A stretch of DNA of 64,000 nucleotides from Bradyrhizobium sp. 141 (GTDB lineage Bacteria; Pseudomonadota; Alphaproteobacteria; Rhizobiales; Xanthobacteraceae). A program made the position numbers and the translations under genes. The notes under the pieces are model-generated. The model saw only the letters and a program-made list of their open reading frames with translations, had not been told where the DNA came from and did no database searches. Positions 13,791-21,895 of the stretch are shown here, one piece after another. Position 1 is the first letter of the stretch; each line of letters begins with the position of its first letter. Where the stretch lies: contig NZ_JADPKR010000115.1 of assembly GCF_023074055.1 (NCBI RefSeq), positions 1-64,000 on the forward strand. Reading direction: 5' to 3'.

Positions 13791-13908
13791 GCTCGTCGCT
13801 GTGGATGCGGTCGGCCGGCGCCTGCGAGCACGTGGTGCCGCGCGAGGCAAGCGCCACGAAGCCGGCATAGCCGGACAGGTTGAGCAAGACTTCGAGCCAC
13901 GCGGGCAT
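13786..13908 (-). CDS. 40-aa hypothetical protein
   Basis: 40 residues: a hydrophobic N-terminal helix (Pro-Ala-Trp-Leu-Glu-Val-Leu-Leu-Asn-Leu-Ser-Gly-Tyr-Ala-Gly-Phe) and a polar tail with one Cys. GAGG lies 5-8 bases before the ATG. Its stop lies inside the tandem repeat, convergent with the gene at 13484. Unrecognised. Confidence 0.5.
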   Translation of the reverse strand: MPAWLEVLLNLSGYAGFVALASRGTTCSQAPADRIHSDER

Positions 13909-13985
13909 GTCAGCCTCTTCCGCTCTGCGTGAGAAAGAATTCAACGTCCGCGCGCAATCCTGGTTCCCTGCTCCTCGCGAAGAAA

Positions 13986-14234
13986 CTAGACTGGAGAGGA
14001 GGGGTCGAGCCGGCGCCCGAGGGTGGCAACGGATTCGCTCGAGGGCTGCTCTTTCAGGAACTCGGCGATGGCCTGGGCCAGCTCGCGATCACTCATCGGC
14101 GTCGGCGGCGGGTGCAGCGCGCCGACCCCGAAGCTGCGAACGATCTCGTCGTAGTGCTGATCGTCGGATTTGGGAACCATCTTGCGGATACGGGCCAGCA
14201 AAGCAGATAAGGGCAAACCTTCCTCCTCGATCAT
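13986..14234 (-). CDS. small hypothetical protein
   Basis: 82 aa, soluble, mostly helical. The first half has a basic helix (Leu-Leu-Ala-Arg-Ile-Arg-Lys-Met-Val) and a Asp-Asp-Gln-His-Tyr-Asp motif; the second half has a helix Arg-Glu-Leu-Ala-Gln-Ala-Ile-Ala-Glu-Phe-Leu. GGGGCGA precedes the ATG at 14234. A GC hairpin with T-run lies about 55 bases upstream. No family recognised. Confidence 0.5.
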   Translation of the reverse strand: MIEEEGLPLSALLARIRKMVPKSDDQHYDEIVRSFGVGALHPPPTPMSDRELAQAIAEFLKEQPSSESVATLGRRLDPSSPV

Positions 14235-14286
14235 TCGCCCCGCTGGCAGCAATCGTCGTGTGCTGCCATCTGCTCCCCGTGAAATG

Positions 14287-14321
14287 AAAACCCCGCCAGC
14301 ATCGCGGAGATGCTGACGGGG
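14287..14321 (-). terminator. 12-bp GC hairpin with T-run on minus strand
   Basis: Stem 14310-14321 with 14291-14302 (one mismatch), followed by TTTT on the minus strand. It lies upstream of the small minus-strand gene at 13986-14234 rather than after any visible gene. Confidence 0.45.
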
Positions 14322-14496
14322 CTTCGTGCTGTCGCCTCAACCCGGATGGCGGAGGCTCCCGCACTTAAAGAGGCAATGCGTTCCCGGCGATTTCGTTCCG
14401 GGCTCCACGATTTTTTTGCGGCGCCCGGTTCCGTACCCTGCGCGCAACCATCGCAGGCGCTCATCGTTATCTCTGCGAGACGCGAAGGAGGAGAGC

Positions 14497-14787
14497 ATGA
14501 AGAAGACACTGGCAGTTCTAGCCACCGTCGCAGCCGTCGGCGTGACCGCGGTTGCAGCCCCGGCGCCTGCCGAGGCGCGCGGACGCGGCATCGGCCCGGG
14601 CCTCGCATTCGGCCTCGCCGCCGGCGCGATCACCGCGGGCGCGGTCGCAGCGTCGCACCCCTACGGCTATTATGGTCCCCGCTACGGCTATTATGACGGG
14701 CCCGGCTACTATTACGGGTCTGGCCCCTATGCCTATTACGGCGGCGGACCCTACTACCGGCGCCATCACCACTGGCGCCATTGGTAA
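14497..14787 (+). CDS. secreted Gly/Tyr-rich protein
   Basis: 96 aa with a signal peptide (Lys-Lys-Thr-Leu-Ala-Val-Leu-Ala..., cleavage near Ala-Glu-Ala at 25-27). A Gly/Ala-rich hydrophobic stretch (31-52) is followed by a tail of Tyr-Gly-Tyr-Tyr-type repeats, ending in a His/Arg/Trp cluster. AAGGAGGAG lies before the ATG and a terminator follows, so it is a monocistronic, probably abundant envelope protein. Such proteins are common in Bradyrhizobium but uncharacterised. Confidence 0.7.
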   Translation: MKKTLAVLATVAAVGVTAVAAPAPAEARGRGIGPGLAFGLAAGAITAGAVAASHPYGYYGPRYGYYDGPGYYYGSGPYAYYGGGPYYRRHHHWRHW

Positions 14788-14798
14788 AGTGGCAAGCG

Positions 14799-14831
14799 AA
14801 AAGCCCGGAGCATCGCTCCGGGCTTTTTTCA
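14799..14831 (+). terminator. intrinsic terminator of the Gly/Tyr-rich gene
   Basis: Perfect 10-bp stem AAGCCCGGAG (14801-14810 with 14816-14825), 5-base loop, then TTTTTT. Confidence 0.85.
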
Positions 14832-14852
14832 TGCGCATCGATCAGACGCGTC

Positions 14853-15017
14853 TTACGGCCAAAGCGAGGGCCGTTCGACCTTGCGGGCGTTCTCTAGCGT
14901 CGACACGAAATACTCCTCGCGCTCACGCTTGAATTTTTCCTGCGTGGCACGGAAGGCGGCAACACGGGCGGCGATCTCATCGCGCTCACGGGCTTTGCGT
15001 TCTTCGTCTTCGGTCAT
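14853..15017 (-). CDS. short coiled-coil protein
   Basis: 54 aa, nearly one continuous charged helix (Glu-Asp-Glu-Glu-Arg-Lys-Ala-Arg-Glu-Arg onward), so probably a coiled coil. GAGGGG lies 6 bases before ATG 15017. It converges with the Gly/Tyr-rich gene's terminator. Function unknown. Confidence 0.5.
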   Translation of the reverse strand: MTEDEERKARERDEIAARVAAFRATQEKFKREREEYFVSTLENARKVERPSLWP

Positions 15018-15142
15018 AGCCATCCCCTCGGTTCTACTACTGAGCTCAAGCACTGCCGCCGCATCATCTTGAGTCGCATCACCCATCCATTGATGCTTCC
15101 GAATGGGGCGTCAATGGGGAGGAGGCATTGCAGGATTGTGAT

Positions 15143-15289
15143 ATGCGAAGGCCGGAAAAAATTGCCGAGCGCATCGCGTTAGCGCTTGATAAGAGCGTCA
15201 ACAATCTTGCCGCTTGCGCACGGTTGCTGCAGGGCAAAACGAATCGGGAGGCCGCGATTGATTGCATCGGATCTTCAAAGCGGCGTTGA
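15143..15289 (+). CDS. possible 48-aa leader/regulatory protein
   Basis: 48 residues, basic and helical, with one Cys in each of two places. AGGA lies 7-10 bases before the ATG. Its end overlaps the start of the sir2 frame by 32 bases, so translation of the two could be coupled. Evidence is limited to the ribosome site and arrangement. Confidence 0.35.
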   Translation: MRRPEKIAERIALALDKSVNNLAACARLLQGKTNREAAIDCIGSSKRR

Positions 15290-16019
15290 ACGGCTCGGCG
15301 ACATGATCGCCGAGGCCAGGACCATCGTGCCGTTCACCGGCGCCGGCATCTCGACCGAGTGCGGCATTCCCGACTTCCGCTCGCCGGGCGGAATTTGGAC
15401 GCGCAACCGTCCGATCCCGTTCGACGAATTCGTCGCGAGCCAGTCAGCGCGAGACGAATCCTGGCGTCGCCGTTTTGCGATGGAGGAGGTCTTTGCTGCG
15501 GCGAGGCCCGGCCGCGGCCATCGCGCGCTGGCCTCGCTCTACCGCGCCGGCAAAGTTCCCGCCGTCATCACCCAGAACATCGACAATCTGCATCAGGCCT
15601 CCGGCTTCGCCGGCGAGCACGTGGTTGAACTTCACGGCAATACCACTTATGCGCGCTGCATCGGATGCGGACAGGCCTATTCGCTCGACTGGGTGAAGCG
15701 TCGCTTCGACGACGGCGGCGTCGCGCCCAATTGCAGGGCCTGCGAGGAGCCGGTGAAGACCGCCACGATCTCCTTCGGCCAGATGATGCCGGACGAGGAA
15801 ATGCAGCGCGCGACCGCGCTGTCGAAAGCCTGCGACCTCTTCATCGCGATCGGTTCCTCGCTCGTGGTCTGGCCGGCGGCGGGCTTTCCGATGATGGCGA
15901 AGAACGCCGGTGCTCGTTTGGTGATCATCAATCGCGAGCCGACCGAACAGGACGACATCGCCGACCTCGTCATCCACCACGACATCGGCGAAACGCTCGG
16001 GCCCTTTGTCGGCAATTGA
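15258..16019 (+). CDS. Sir2 family NAD-dependent protein deacylase
   Basis: 253-aa sirtuin removing acyl groups from lysines with NAD, yielding nicotinamide and O-acyl-ADP-ribose. Motifs: Gly28-Ala-Gly-Ile-Ser for NAD binding, Thr-Gln-Asn-Ile-Asp-Asn-Leu-His, catalytic His126 in Val-Glu-Leu-His-Gly, zinc ligands C134, C137, C159, C162, and Gly-Ser-Ser-Leu near 200. Start chosen at a TTG with GGGAGG 6 bases upstream; the frame is open further 5' but without similarity. Family role: reversing metabolic enzyme acylation, for example acetyl-CoA synthetase. It is a CobB-type enzyme by length. Confidence 0.9.
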   Translation: MIASDLQSGVERLGDMIAEARTIVPFTGAGISTECGIPDFRSPGGIWTRNRPIPFDEFVASQSARDESWRRRFAMEEVFAAARPGRGHRALASLYRAGKVPAVITQNIDNLHQASGFAGEHVVELHGNTTYARCIGCGQAYSLDWVKRRFDDGGVAPNCRACEEPVKTATISFGQMMPDEEMQRATALSKACDLFIAIGSSLVVWPAAGFPMMAKNAGARLVIINREPTEQDDIADLVIHHDIGETLGPFVGN

Positions 16020-16216
16020 GGCATCAGTTTGATTCGCGGCTGTGCAAGCTGTTCATAGGTTCCGTCGAATCTCTTTTTTGTCTATGCCTCGCAACCGGGA
16101 GTGTTATCTTTTGAGTCGAAAGATTCGCGTCGCGTCCAGTTGAGAAGGTTCTCGAACGACGCGTGATTCGACGCCGCTGCTGAGGCGGGTCGCATGACAG
16201 TGTGGGGTCCGGGGTT

Positions 16217-16879
16217 ATGGGGTCGTCGGACGGATTTGAGTCCAAGAAGCTCGGGGTTCCCGGGCAGGGAGTATCGTCCGGGCGGATCACGCCGGGCGAA
16301 CACGGCGGCGCCGGTCGCGACAGCGCACTCAGTCCCTTCAGCGGGTTGGGTGAGGCCAGCGCAAATCTCGTCGAAGTCCATGGCGTCATCAAATGGTTCG
16401 ACGCCTCCAAAGGCTACGGCTTCATCGTTCCCGACAACGGCTGGCCGGACGTGCTCCTGCACGTAACCGTGCTTAGGCGCGACGGCTTCCAGACCGCCTA
16501 TGAAGGCGCCCGCATCGTCGTCGAGTGCATTCAGCGCGCCAAGGGTTACCAGGCGTTCCGCGTGGTCTCGATGGACGAGTCGACGGCGATTCATCCGGCG
16601 CAGATGCTTCCGCCGCGCACCCATGTCACGGTCACCGCGACCAGCGGGCTGGAACGGGCCCAGGTCAAATGGTTCAACCGCCTGCGCGGCTTCGGCTTCC
16701 TGACCTGCGGCGAGGGCACGCCCGACATCTTCGTGCATATGGAGACGCTGCGCCGCTTCGGCATGACCGAGCTCAGGCCCGGCCAGTATGTCCTGGTCCG
16801 CTTCGGGCCCGGCTCCAAGGGCATGATGGCGGCCGAGATCCATCCCGAGACCGGATCGCCGGGATTGCAGTCGCACTAA
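16217..16879 (+). CDS. two-domain cold-shock protein
   Basis: 220 aa with two cold-shock domains (about residues 54-120 and 145-212). Each begins Lys-Trp-Phe and has RNP1-like (Lys-Gly-Tyr-Gly-Phe-Ile; Arg-Gly-Phe-Gly-Phe-Leu) and RNP2-like (Val-Leu-Leu-His-Val; Ile-Phe-Val-His-Met) strands. The N-terminal 50 residues are low-complexity, Gly/Ser-rich. Double-CSD proteins are typical of alphaproteobacteria and bind single-stranded RNA or DNA. A GTG five codons upstream is an alternative start. A strong terminator follows. Confidence 0.88.
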   Translation: MGSSDGFESKKLGVPGQGVSSGRITPGEHGGAGRDSALSPFSGLGEASANLVEVHGVIKWFDASKGYGFIVPDNGWPDVLLHVTVLRRDGFQTAYEGARIVVECIQRAKGYQAFRVVSMDESTAIHPAQMLPPRTHVTVTATSGLERAQVKWFNRLRGFGFLTCGEGTPDIFVHMETLRRFGMTELRPGQYVLVRFGPGSKGMMAAEIHPETGSPGLQSH

Positions 16880-16920
16880 AGGGCGCCAAGTCCCGCTATT
16901 GTCACTCCCGCAATCGTGAG

Positions 16921-16958
16921 CAGAGGCGCGCCGGCAGGCCGGCGCGCCTCTGGCTTTT
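16921..16958 (+). terminator. intrinsic terminator after cold-shock gene
   Basis: Perfect 14-bp stem CAGAGGCGCGCCGG (16921-16934 with 16939-16952), 4-base loop, followed by GCTTTTCC. Confidence 0.8.
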
Positions 16959-17011
16959 CCGGCGACCGCCGCGTAAGGACTGGTTCCCGTCCCACGCCTC
17001 GAGTGTCACCC

Positions 17012-17497
17012 ATGAATCTTGATCGGAAGGCTGTCTGGTCCGCTCTGAAGGGCTGGCTTGCCGCCATCCTCGTCATCGCCGGCGTGGCGGCCGCAAGCGG
17101 TCCTGTCCGTGCCGCGAGCTTCCAGCCGCTCGAAATCGTCACCAAGAACGGCGTGCAGGTGTTCTCGGTGGAAATGGCGACGACCGAGGAGGAGAAGCAG
17201 ACCGGCCTGATGTACCGCAAGGAATTGGCGGACGGCAAAGGCATGCTGTTCGACTTCAATCCCGAGCAGGAAATCTCGATGTGGATGAAGAACACCTATG
17301 TCTCGCTCGACATGATCTTCATCGGCGCCAACGGCCGCATCCTGCGCATCGCCGAGAACACCGAGCCGATGTCGACGAAGATCATCTCGTCCCGGGGGCC
17401 CGCCCGGGCCGTGCTGGAGGTCGCGGCAGGAACGGCGCAGAAATACGGCATCCGCCCTGGCGACCGCGTCGGCCACCCGCTGTTCGGCAGCAAATAG
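17012..17497 (+). CDS. DUF192 family exported protein
   Basis: 161 aa with a long signal peptide or anchor (residues 13-35, cleavage near Val-Arg-Ala). The DUF192 domain (about 42-155) has the family signatures Thr-Gly-Leu-Met-Tyr-Arg, Met-Trp-Met-Lys-Asn-Thr-Tyr, Leu-Asp-Met-Ile-Phe-Ile and Leu-Glu-Val-Ala-Ala-Gly. DUF192 proteins are periplasmic single-domain proteins of unknown biochemical role found widely in alphaproteobacteria. tRNA-Pro lies 100 bases downstream. Confidence 0.88.
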   Translation: MNLDRKAVWSALKGWLAAILVIAGVAAASGPVRAASFQPLEIVTKNGVQVFSVEMATTEEEKQTGLMYRKELADGKGMLFDFNPEQEISMWMKNTYVSLDMIFIGANGRILRIAENTEPMSTKIISSRGPARAVLEVAAGTAQKYGIRPGDRVGHPLFGSK

Positions 17498-17594
17498 GGC
17501 GGGCAGGCGAAGGTCGTTGCCAGCCTTGCTGGCGCCAGTTTGTAAGCTTGCTGGCGCCTTTGGAAGCGTGTATCGACGGGGCTCGCCGGACATT

Positions 17595-17671
17595 CGGGGT
17601 ATAGCGCAGCCTGGTAGCGCGGCAGTTTTGGGTACTGCAGGTCGTTGGTTCGAATCCAGCTGCCCCGACCA
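17595..17671 (+). tRNA. tRNA-Pro (TGG)
   Basis: 77-nt cloverleaf with encoded CCA. The acceptor arms are CGGGGTA and TGCCCCG, the anticodon stem is GCAGT/ACTGC with loop TTTGGGT (anticodon TGG), and the T-loop is TTCGAAT. Confidence 0.95.
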
Positions 17672-17751
17672 GTCCCGACCTACCCCCCGGGGGACCCTCA
17701 AGCCCGATGGCCCACCAGAGCTTGAGCCCCTTTAGCTTCCTGGCGCTGCGT

Positions 17752-17964
17752 TCAGAATAAGAGCCAATTGACCAGGCGCCAGGCGATCCAGGCGAGGGCG
17801 CAGATCCATCCCAGCATCGCTATCCCCGCAAGGCCGAGCCCACAGAGCGCGAGCAGAGAGCTTCCGGGCTCCGGCGTCTCCGCGAGTTTCTCAGGCGTAT
17901 CGATGTGGCACGCTTGCCCTGCCGTCTGCTGTTCATTGGTTTCGGCTCGTTCGCGAAAATTCAC
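17752..17964 (-). CDS. small membrane protein, tail-anchored type
   Basis: 70 aa from a GTG. A polar N-terminal half is followed by two closely spaced hydrophobic segments (38-55 and 56-70), ending Ala-Trp-Ile-Ala-Trp-Arg-Leu-Val-Asn-Trp-Leu-Leu-Phe. The C-terminal helix resembles that of the 58-aa protein at 41724, so the two appear to be paralogues. Function unknown. Confidence 0.5.
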   Translation of the reverse strand: MNFRERAETNEQQTAGQACHIDTPEKLAETPEPGSSLLALCGLGLAGIAMLGWICALAWIAWRLVNWLLF

Positions 17965-18863
17965 CGGCCGCGCTCCAGTTCACATGGACATGAGGGCAGG
18001 CGGGCGCGCGCGGATCGCGGACACCTCGGATGCCCTGATAGACGGGAAAAAGCTGCAACGCGGTGCGCAGTGATTGGTTGCTGTCCGACGAAGGGCGCGA
18101 CAATGGAATTTTGCCCGCATCGGCATGACCGAGCATTCCCGACCTCGACGAGCGCGCAACGCAGGCTTCACTCCGATGCCCAGGCTGCGTCAAGCGCAAG
18201 CGCCGGCCGCTGATCTGATCGCGGCGCGCCTCAGACCGGGGCAGAATTGCCGACGCCGCATCGAACCTTTGGGCGTCGCAATAGACTTATGTGTGTTGGG
18301 GATTTCAGCGCCCAATGTCTAAACGGACGCCGCCAAGCGATGATATTCCGCTTGCGCGGCGTTGCGCTTTTCGGACGTCATTTTTGTCAGATCCGGCCGA
18401 TCAACCCGAAGCGTGCCAGCCCGGCGGAAACGGAACGAACGGCCAGACCATCTGGTTGTCGTTGGCGGCTTGCGGCGGCTCTTGCACCGGCGTCCTTGCG
18501 ACCGGCGTCATTCGCAGCGCCAGGCGCAAACGTGCACATTGCAAATTCATTTTGGCCGTCCTGACGAATCGTCTCGAAATTCAATTACAAAATCTGACGT
18601 CAGCTCAATCAAATTGCCACGCGCGCGGCGCGGCCATCTCAAATCACGAAACATTCTAAAAAAATCGACGCTCTCTTTCAACCGATTCCGGTCCGAAGCC
18701 ACGAGAGGTAAGGTTGACCGGTTAGGTTAAGGATGAGCGGTTGTTGCGGCCGCTTTTGGCGATCGTTATCAGATCGATTCCGGCTCGCGATGGGCTGCCT
18801 GCAATTCGTGCTCACACAAGGTCACGGTTCGTCGCGGCGCGCGTATCCTGTGAGTTCTGCGCC
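17965..18863. other. 899-bp stretch with no supported gene
   Basis: Several short frames are open here on both strands, but none has a good ribosome site, family similarity or consistent codon bias. A single copy of the GGGATTTCAGCGCC arm lies at 18295-18315. Base composition from about 18540 to 18680 is more AT-rich than the flanks. I see no clear promoter or RNA gene. Confidence 0.4.
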
Positions 18864-19058
18864 ATGACTTTCGATCGCAACTTCAAAACCGCCGGTCCGC
18901 AATCGAGTTGGAGCGAGATCTGGCACCTCTGGACCGTGATCGTACCCCGCCGCTCGATCAACGGGCAGCTCGTGGTCGGCAAGGTCTGGCGCCGTCATGA
19001 CGGCCGCGATTGGATCTACAGGAAATTCACCGAGTTCGACGGCGAGGAGGTGGCCTGA
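18864..19058 (+). CDS. small hypothetical protein
   Basis: 64 aa, basic, with a Trp-rich first half (Trp-Ser-Glu-Ile-Trp-His-Leu-Trp-Thr-Val-Ile-Val-Pro-Arg-Arg) and Arg-Asp-Trp-Ile-Tyr-Arg-Lys-Phe near the end. It looks like a compact beta-rich domain. The start codon has a weak ribosome site, but GC3 and the protein-like sequence support it. Convergent with opgC. Unrecognised. Confidence 0.55.
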   Translation: MTFDRNFKTAGPQSSWSEIWHLWTVIVPRRSINGQLVVGKVWRRHDGRDWIYRKFTEFDGEEVA

Positions 19059-19123
19059 AGCGCGATGAGCCTGGAATGAGCCATCATCCACGCACGTCAG
19101 CGTAGAACGGCAGCGTTCCCGGC

Positions 19124-20299
19124 TCAGGCCGCCTTCGCCGCGGTTGCCGCCGGCTTGGGCGGCGGCGGCTTCAGCGGCTTGTCCTGCTTCTTCGACCACG
19201 AGATGTAATAAGCCACCGTCGTCATGATCGCGATGCCGGCAACGCTGACGAAGATCTGCGCGAGCAGCGAGCCCGAGCTCATCGACAGCTCGAAATGGCC
19301 GACGAAGGACAGGAACACGCCGACGCAGAACACGGCGAGCGACTGCTGGCCGCAGACGATCAAGGGATCGAACACCTTCCATTCGAGCCCCGGCCATTCC
19401 TTCGGCACGAAGCGGATCACGAGGATCACGATCACCACGAAGTGGAGGAAGCGATAGGGCGCGAGGTTGGTCTTGTCGTTCGGGTTGAAGGCCGAGAACA
19501 GCCACTCCGGGAACATGCCGCCGAACGCGGGGAAGCGGCCGGCCATGGTCATGATCAGCGCGAACAGGAGATAGCCGAGGCAGAAGTAGAGCGTGATCGG
19601 CGCGTTGATCAGCGTCATCGAGCGGCGTGCGCCGCCCATCGCGCACCAGGCGCCGAACACGAACAGCACCTGCCAGCAATAGGGGTTGAAGTACCACTGG
19701 CCGGCCGGATAGGCGTTCAGATTCCAGCCGAAGTGACGCGCGACCAGCCACAGCACGATCGACAGCACCATCGTGAGGTCGGGCTTGCGCAGCATGAACC
19801 ACAGCACTGGCGGGAACAGCCCCATCAGCACGATGTAGAGCGGCAGCACGTCGAGATTGAGCGGCTTGAAGCGGAGGAACAGGCCCTGGCGCAGCGTCTC
19901 GGTGGCGTTGTCGACGAGGCCGGCGACGTTGAACTCGTTGATCATCTCGGAATCGCCGAAGCGCAGCGCCAGATAGCTGATCGAGGCGATATAGATCACG
20001 AACAGGATGATGTGGGCGACGTAGAGCTGCCAGACGCGCTTGGTGAGCCTGGTGGCGCCGACGAGGAAGCCGCGGTCCAGCATCATCCGCGCATAGACGA
20101 AGGAGGCCGTGTAGCCGGAGATGAAGACGAACAGGTCCGCTGCGTCGGAAAAGCCGTAATTGCGCGTCGTGATCCAATTCACGACGTTGTCGGGAATGTG
20201 GTCGAGGAAGATCGCCCAATTCGCGACCCCGCGAAACAGGTCGAGCCTGAGGTCACGGCCTTTGTCAGGGAGCGTGGCGTTGATGTTCAGGAAGGACAT
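19124..20299 (-). CDS. opgC: OpgC family acyltransferase/succinyltransferase
   Basis: 391-aa integral membrane protein with about ten hydrophobic segments. The N-terminus Arg-Asp-Leu-Arg-Leu-Asp-Leu-Phe-Arg-Gly is the OpgC signature, and Asp-His-Ile-Pro follows. OpgC adds succinyl groups from the cytoplasmic side to osmoregulated periplasmic glucans, giving them negative charge. The Lys/Pro/Ala-rich tail (about 370-391) is cytoplasmic. Start at 20299 puts the signature about 15 residues in. Glucan-synthesis genes (ndv or opgGH type) are not in the window. The assignment is good; the exact acyl donor and acceptor are inferred. Confidence 0.85.
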   Translation of the reverse strand: MSFLNINATLPDKGRDLRLDLFRGVANWAIFLDHIPDNVVNWITTRNYGFSDAADLFVFISGYTASFVYARMMLDRGFLVGATRLTKRVWQLYVAHIILFVIYIASISYLALRFGDSEMINEFNVAGLVDNATETLRQGLFLRFKPLNLDVLPLYIVLMGLFPPVLWFMLRKPDLTMVLSIVLWLVARHFGWNLNAYPAGQWYFNPYCWQVLFVFGAWCAMGGARRSMTLINAPITLYFCLGYLLFALIMTMAGRFPAFGGMFPEWLFSAFNPNDKTNLAPYRFLHFVVIVILVIRFVPKEWPGLEWKVFDPLIVCGQQSLAVFCVGVFLSFVGHFELSMSSGSLLAQIFVSVAGIAIMTTVAYYISWSKKQDKPLKPPPPKPAATAAKAA

Positions 20300-20557
20300 G
20301 CGACGGGAGCTCTCGGAGGGGACGGTTACACTGATGTCGGCGAGGCAGCGCCGCCGGGCGGGACCCCAGCGCGGAAGGCGGGTACGCAATTGTCACGGTG
20401 CAGCATAATGACTATACCGTTGGCGAGGGTGCCGGGGGGCCCCCGGAATCACCGATTAGTTCCCAATCGGTGTCTCTATACTATCCCTGAGGTTTCCACC
20501 AACTGCTACCGTGACGCATCGAAATCGAACGATCAAGACGAAGAGGCCGGACCGCCA

Positions 20558-20863
20558 ATGACCGCACGGATTTTCAAGCCCGCCAAGAACGCGATGCAAT
20601 CCGGACGCTCCAAGACCAGGGAATGGCAGCTCGACTACGAGCCGGAGCAGCCGCGTTCGGTCGAGCCGCTGATGGGCTGGACCTCGTCCGGCGACATGAA
20701 GCAGCAGATCACGCTGCGCTTCCACTCCAAGGAGGAGGCGATCGCCTATTGCGAGCGCAAGGGCATCGCCTACCAGGTGATCGAGCCGCAGGATTCGATC
20801 CGCCGTCCGGTCGCCTATGCCGATAATTTCTCGTTCCGCCGCGGCGAGCCCTGGACGCATTGA
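20558..20863 (+). CDS. ETC complex I subunit (NDUFS4-like)
   Basis: 101 aa matching the alphaproteobacterial ETC_C1_NDUFA4/NDUFS4-type family: Ala-Arg-Ile-Phe-Lys-Pro-Ala-Lys-Asn-Ala-Met-Gln-Ser-Gly, then Trp-x-Leu-x-Tyr-Glu, Met-Gly-Trp-Thr-Ser-Ser-Gly-Asp and the C-terminal Tyr-Ala-Asp-Asn-Phe. It is the bacterial counterpart of the 18-kDa accessory subunit of NADH:ubiquinone oxidoreductase, on the peripheral arm. As is usual, it is encoded away from the nuo operon. Confidence 0.9.
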   Translation: MTARIFKPAKNAMQSGRSKTREWQLDYEPEQPRSVEPLMGWTSSGDMKQQITLRFHSKEEAIAYCERKGIAYQVIEPQDSIRRPVAYADNFSFRRGEPWTH

Positions 20864-20891
20864 AGGCGGCCCGTAGCCTGAGACTTCCGTC

Positions 20892-21060
20892 ATGCCCGGG
20901 CTTGTCCCGGGCATACACGTTTTTCGGAGGGGCGCGAGTTCGGCCTGCATGGTTCGAGACGCCCGGCTTAGACGGGCTCCTCACCATGAGGGTCTGACAT
21001 CTCGCTGCGAAATGTGACCTCATCCTGAGGGCCCGCCGGAGGCGGGCGTCTCGAAGGATG
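20892..21060. repeat. palindromic repeat cluster after the ETC gene
   Basis: First is a 9-bp stem ATGCCCGGG/CCCGGGCAT (20892-20914). Then comes a pair of ~43-bp inverted arms (20948-20990 and 21018-21060), each an imperfect hairpin with TTCGAGACGCCCG and its complement. This REP-like doublet is widespread in Bradyrhizobium-type genomes. It fills the gap between the ETC gene and the Lrp-type regulator. Confidence 0.7.
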
Positions 21061-21177
21061 GGCCACGGGCAAGCTTCCCGCCACGCTTTTATAGCGCCGA
21101 GGAAGCCTAAGGTGGTTGGCACCAATTCCACCCCATGCTTCGCTGCCCCGCATGACACGACCATAACGAGGTGGGGT

Positions 21178-21672
21178 ATGGCGGGGCGGGACCAGCTCGA
21201 CAGCGTCGATCTGAAGATCTTATCCGAGCTGCAGCAGGACGGGCGGGTTCGCAACAACGAATTGGCGCTGCGCGTCGGCGTGTCCGCGCCCAACTGCCTG
21301 CGGCGGCTGAAATCGCTGTTCAGCCGCGGCGTGATCCGGGCGGTGCGCGCGGTCATCGACGAGCGGCGACTCGGCTATGAGGTGGTGTCGTTCGTCTCGA
21401 TCCAGCTCGGCAGCCAGGCCCAGCCGGTGCTGGAGGCATTCGAGAGCTCGATCGCTGCGATCCCGCGCATCCAGCAGTGCTGGCGGATTTCGGGCGACAC
21501 CGACTATCTCCTCAAATGCGTGGCGCCGAGCGTCGAGAGCATGCACCGGCAGCTGCTGCATTTCGCGGCAATGCCTGACGTGAAGAACGTTCGCAGCTTC
21601 CCGGTGTTGGGTGTTGCCAAGGACGTCCCGTTGCCGTTGCAGGACGTCGCGGCAGCCGCGTCGGCGGGGTAG
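21178..21672 (+). CDS. Lrp/AsnC family transcriptional regulator
   Basis: 164 aa. N-terminal winged HTH (about residues 8-57: Asp-Leu-Lys-Ile-Leu-Ser-Glu-Leu-Gln-Gln-Asp-Gly-Arg...Pro-Asn-Cys-Leu-Arg-Arg) and a C-terminal RAM ligand-binding domain (about 70-150, with Gly-Asp-Thr-Asp-Tyr-Leu-Leu). GAGGTGGGG precedes ATG 21178. It would form octamers and respond to an amino acid. The target is unknown; no amino-acid gene is adjacent. Confidence 0.9.
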   Translation: MAGRDQLDSVDLKILSELQQDGRVRNNELALRVGVSAPNCLRRLKSLFSRGVIRAVRAVIDERRLGYEVVSFVSIQLGSQAQPVLEAFESSIAAIPRIQQCWRISGDTDYLLKCVAPSVESMHRQLLHFAAMPDVKNVRSFPVLGVAKDVPLPLQDVAAAASAG

Positions 21673-21741
21673 GGACCCCCCGCTCCCGGCGTGCCGAGTC
21701 ATAAAAGCCGAATCAGCAGACCGTCATAAAAGTTTAGTAAC

Positions 21742-21755
21742 TCACATAACTGTGA
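21742..21755. promoter_or_regulatory. short palindrome upstream of DUF3551 gene
   Basis: TCACA-TAAC-TGTGA, an inverted repeat in an AT-rich tract about 140 bases before the DUF3551 start codon. It is a possible operator; no cognate regulator can be named. Confidence 0.3.
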
Positions 21756-21895
21756 CATGTGATTTACGAAGTCCTGCAATGCGCCGAACCGTGTTTGCCG
21801 GAACCAGTGCGCCGCCTAGATGCAAGGTGTGAACCCTCAGCCTGCGTCGCATGCCGAGGACTGTTTTGTGGGACCCTGAAGCAGGAAAAGACAAC

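Noticed and set aside
17595..17671. tRNA-Pro as an integration site for a genomic island.
   Set aside because: No integrase, direct repeat of the tRNA 3' end or change of gene content was visible downstream within the window.
19295..20863. A 522-codon plus-strand frame across opgC into the ETC gene.
   Set aside because: Only the last ~100 codons (20558-20863) encode a real protein; the rest is antisense to opgC and reads as charged low-complexity sequence.
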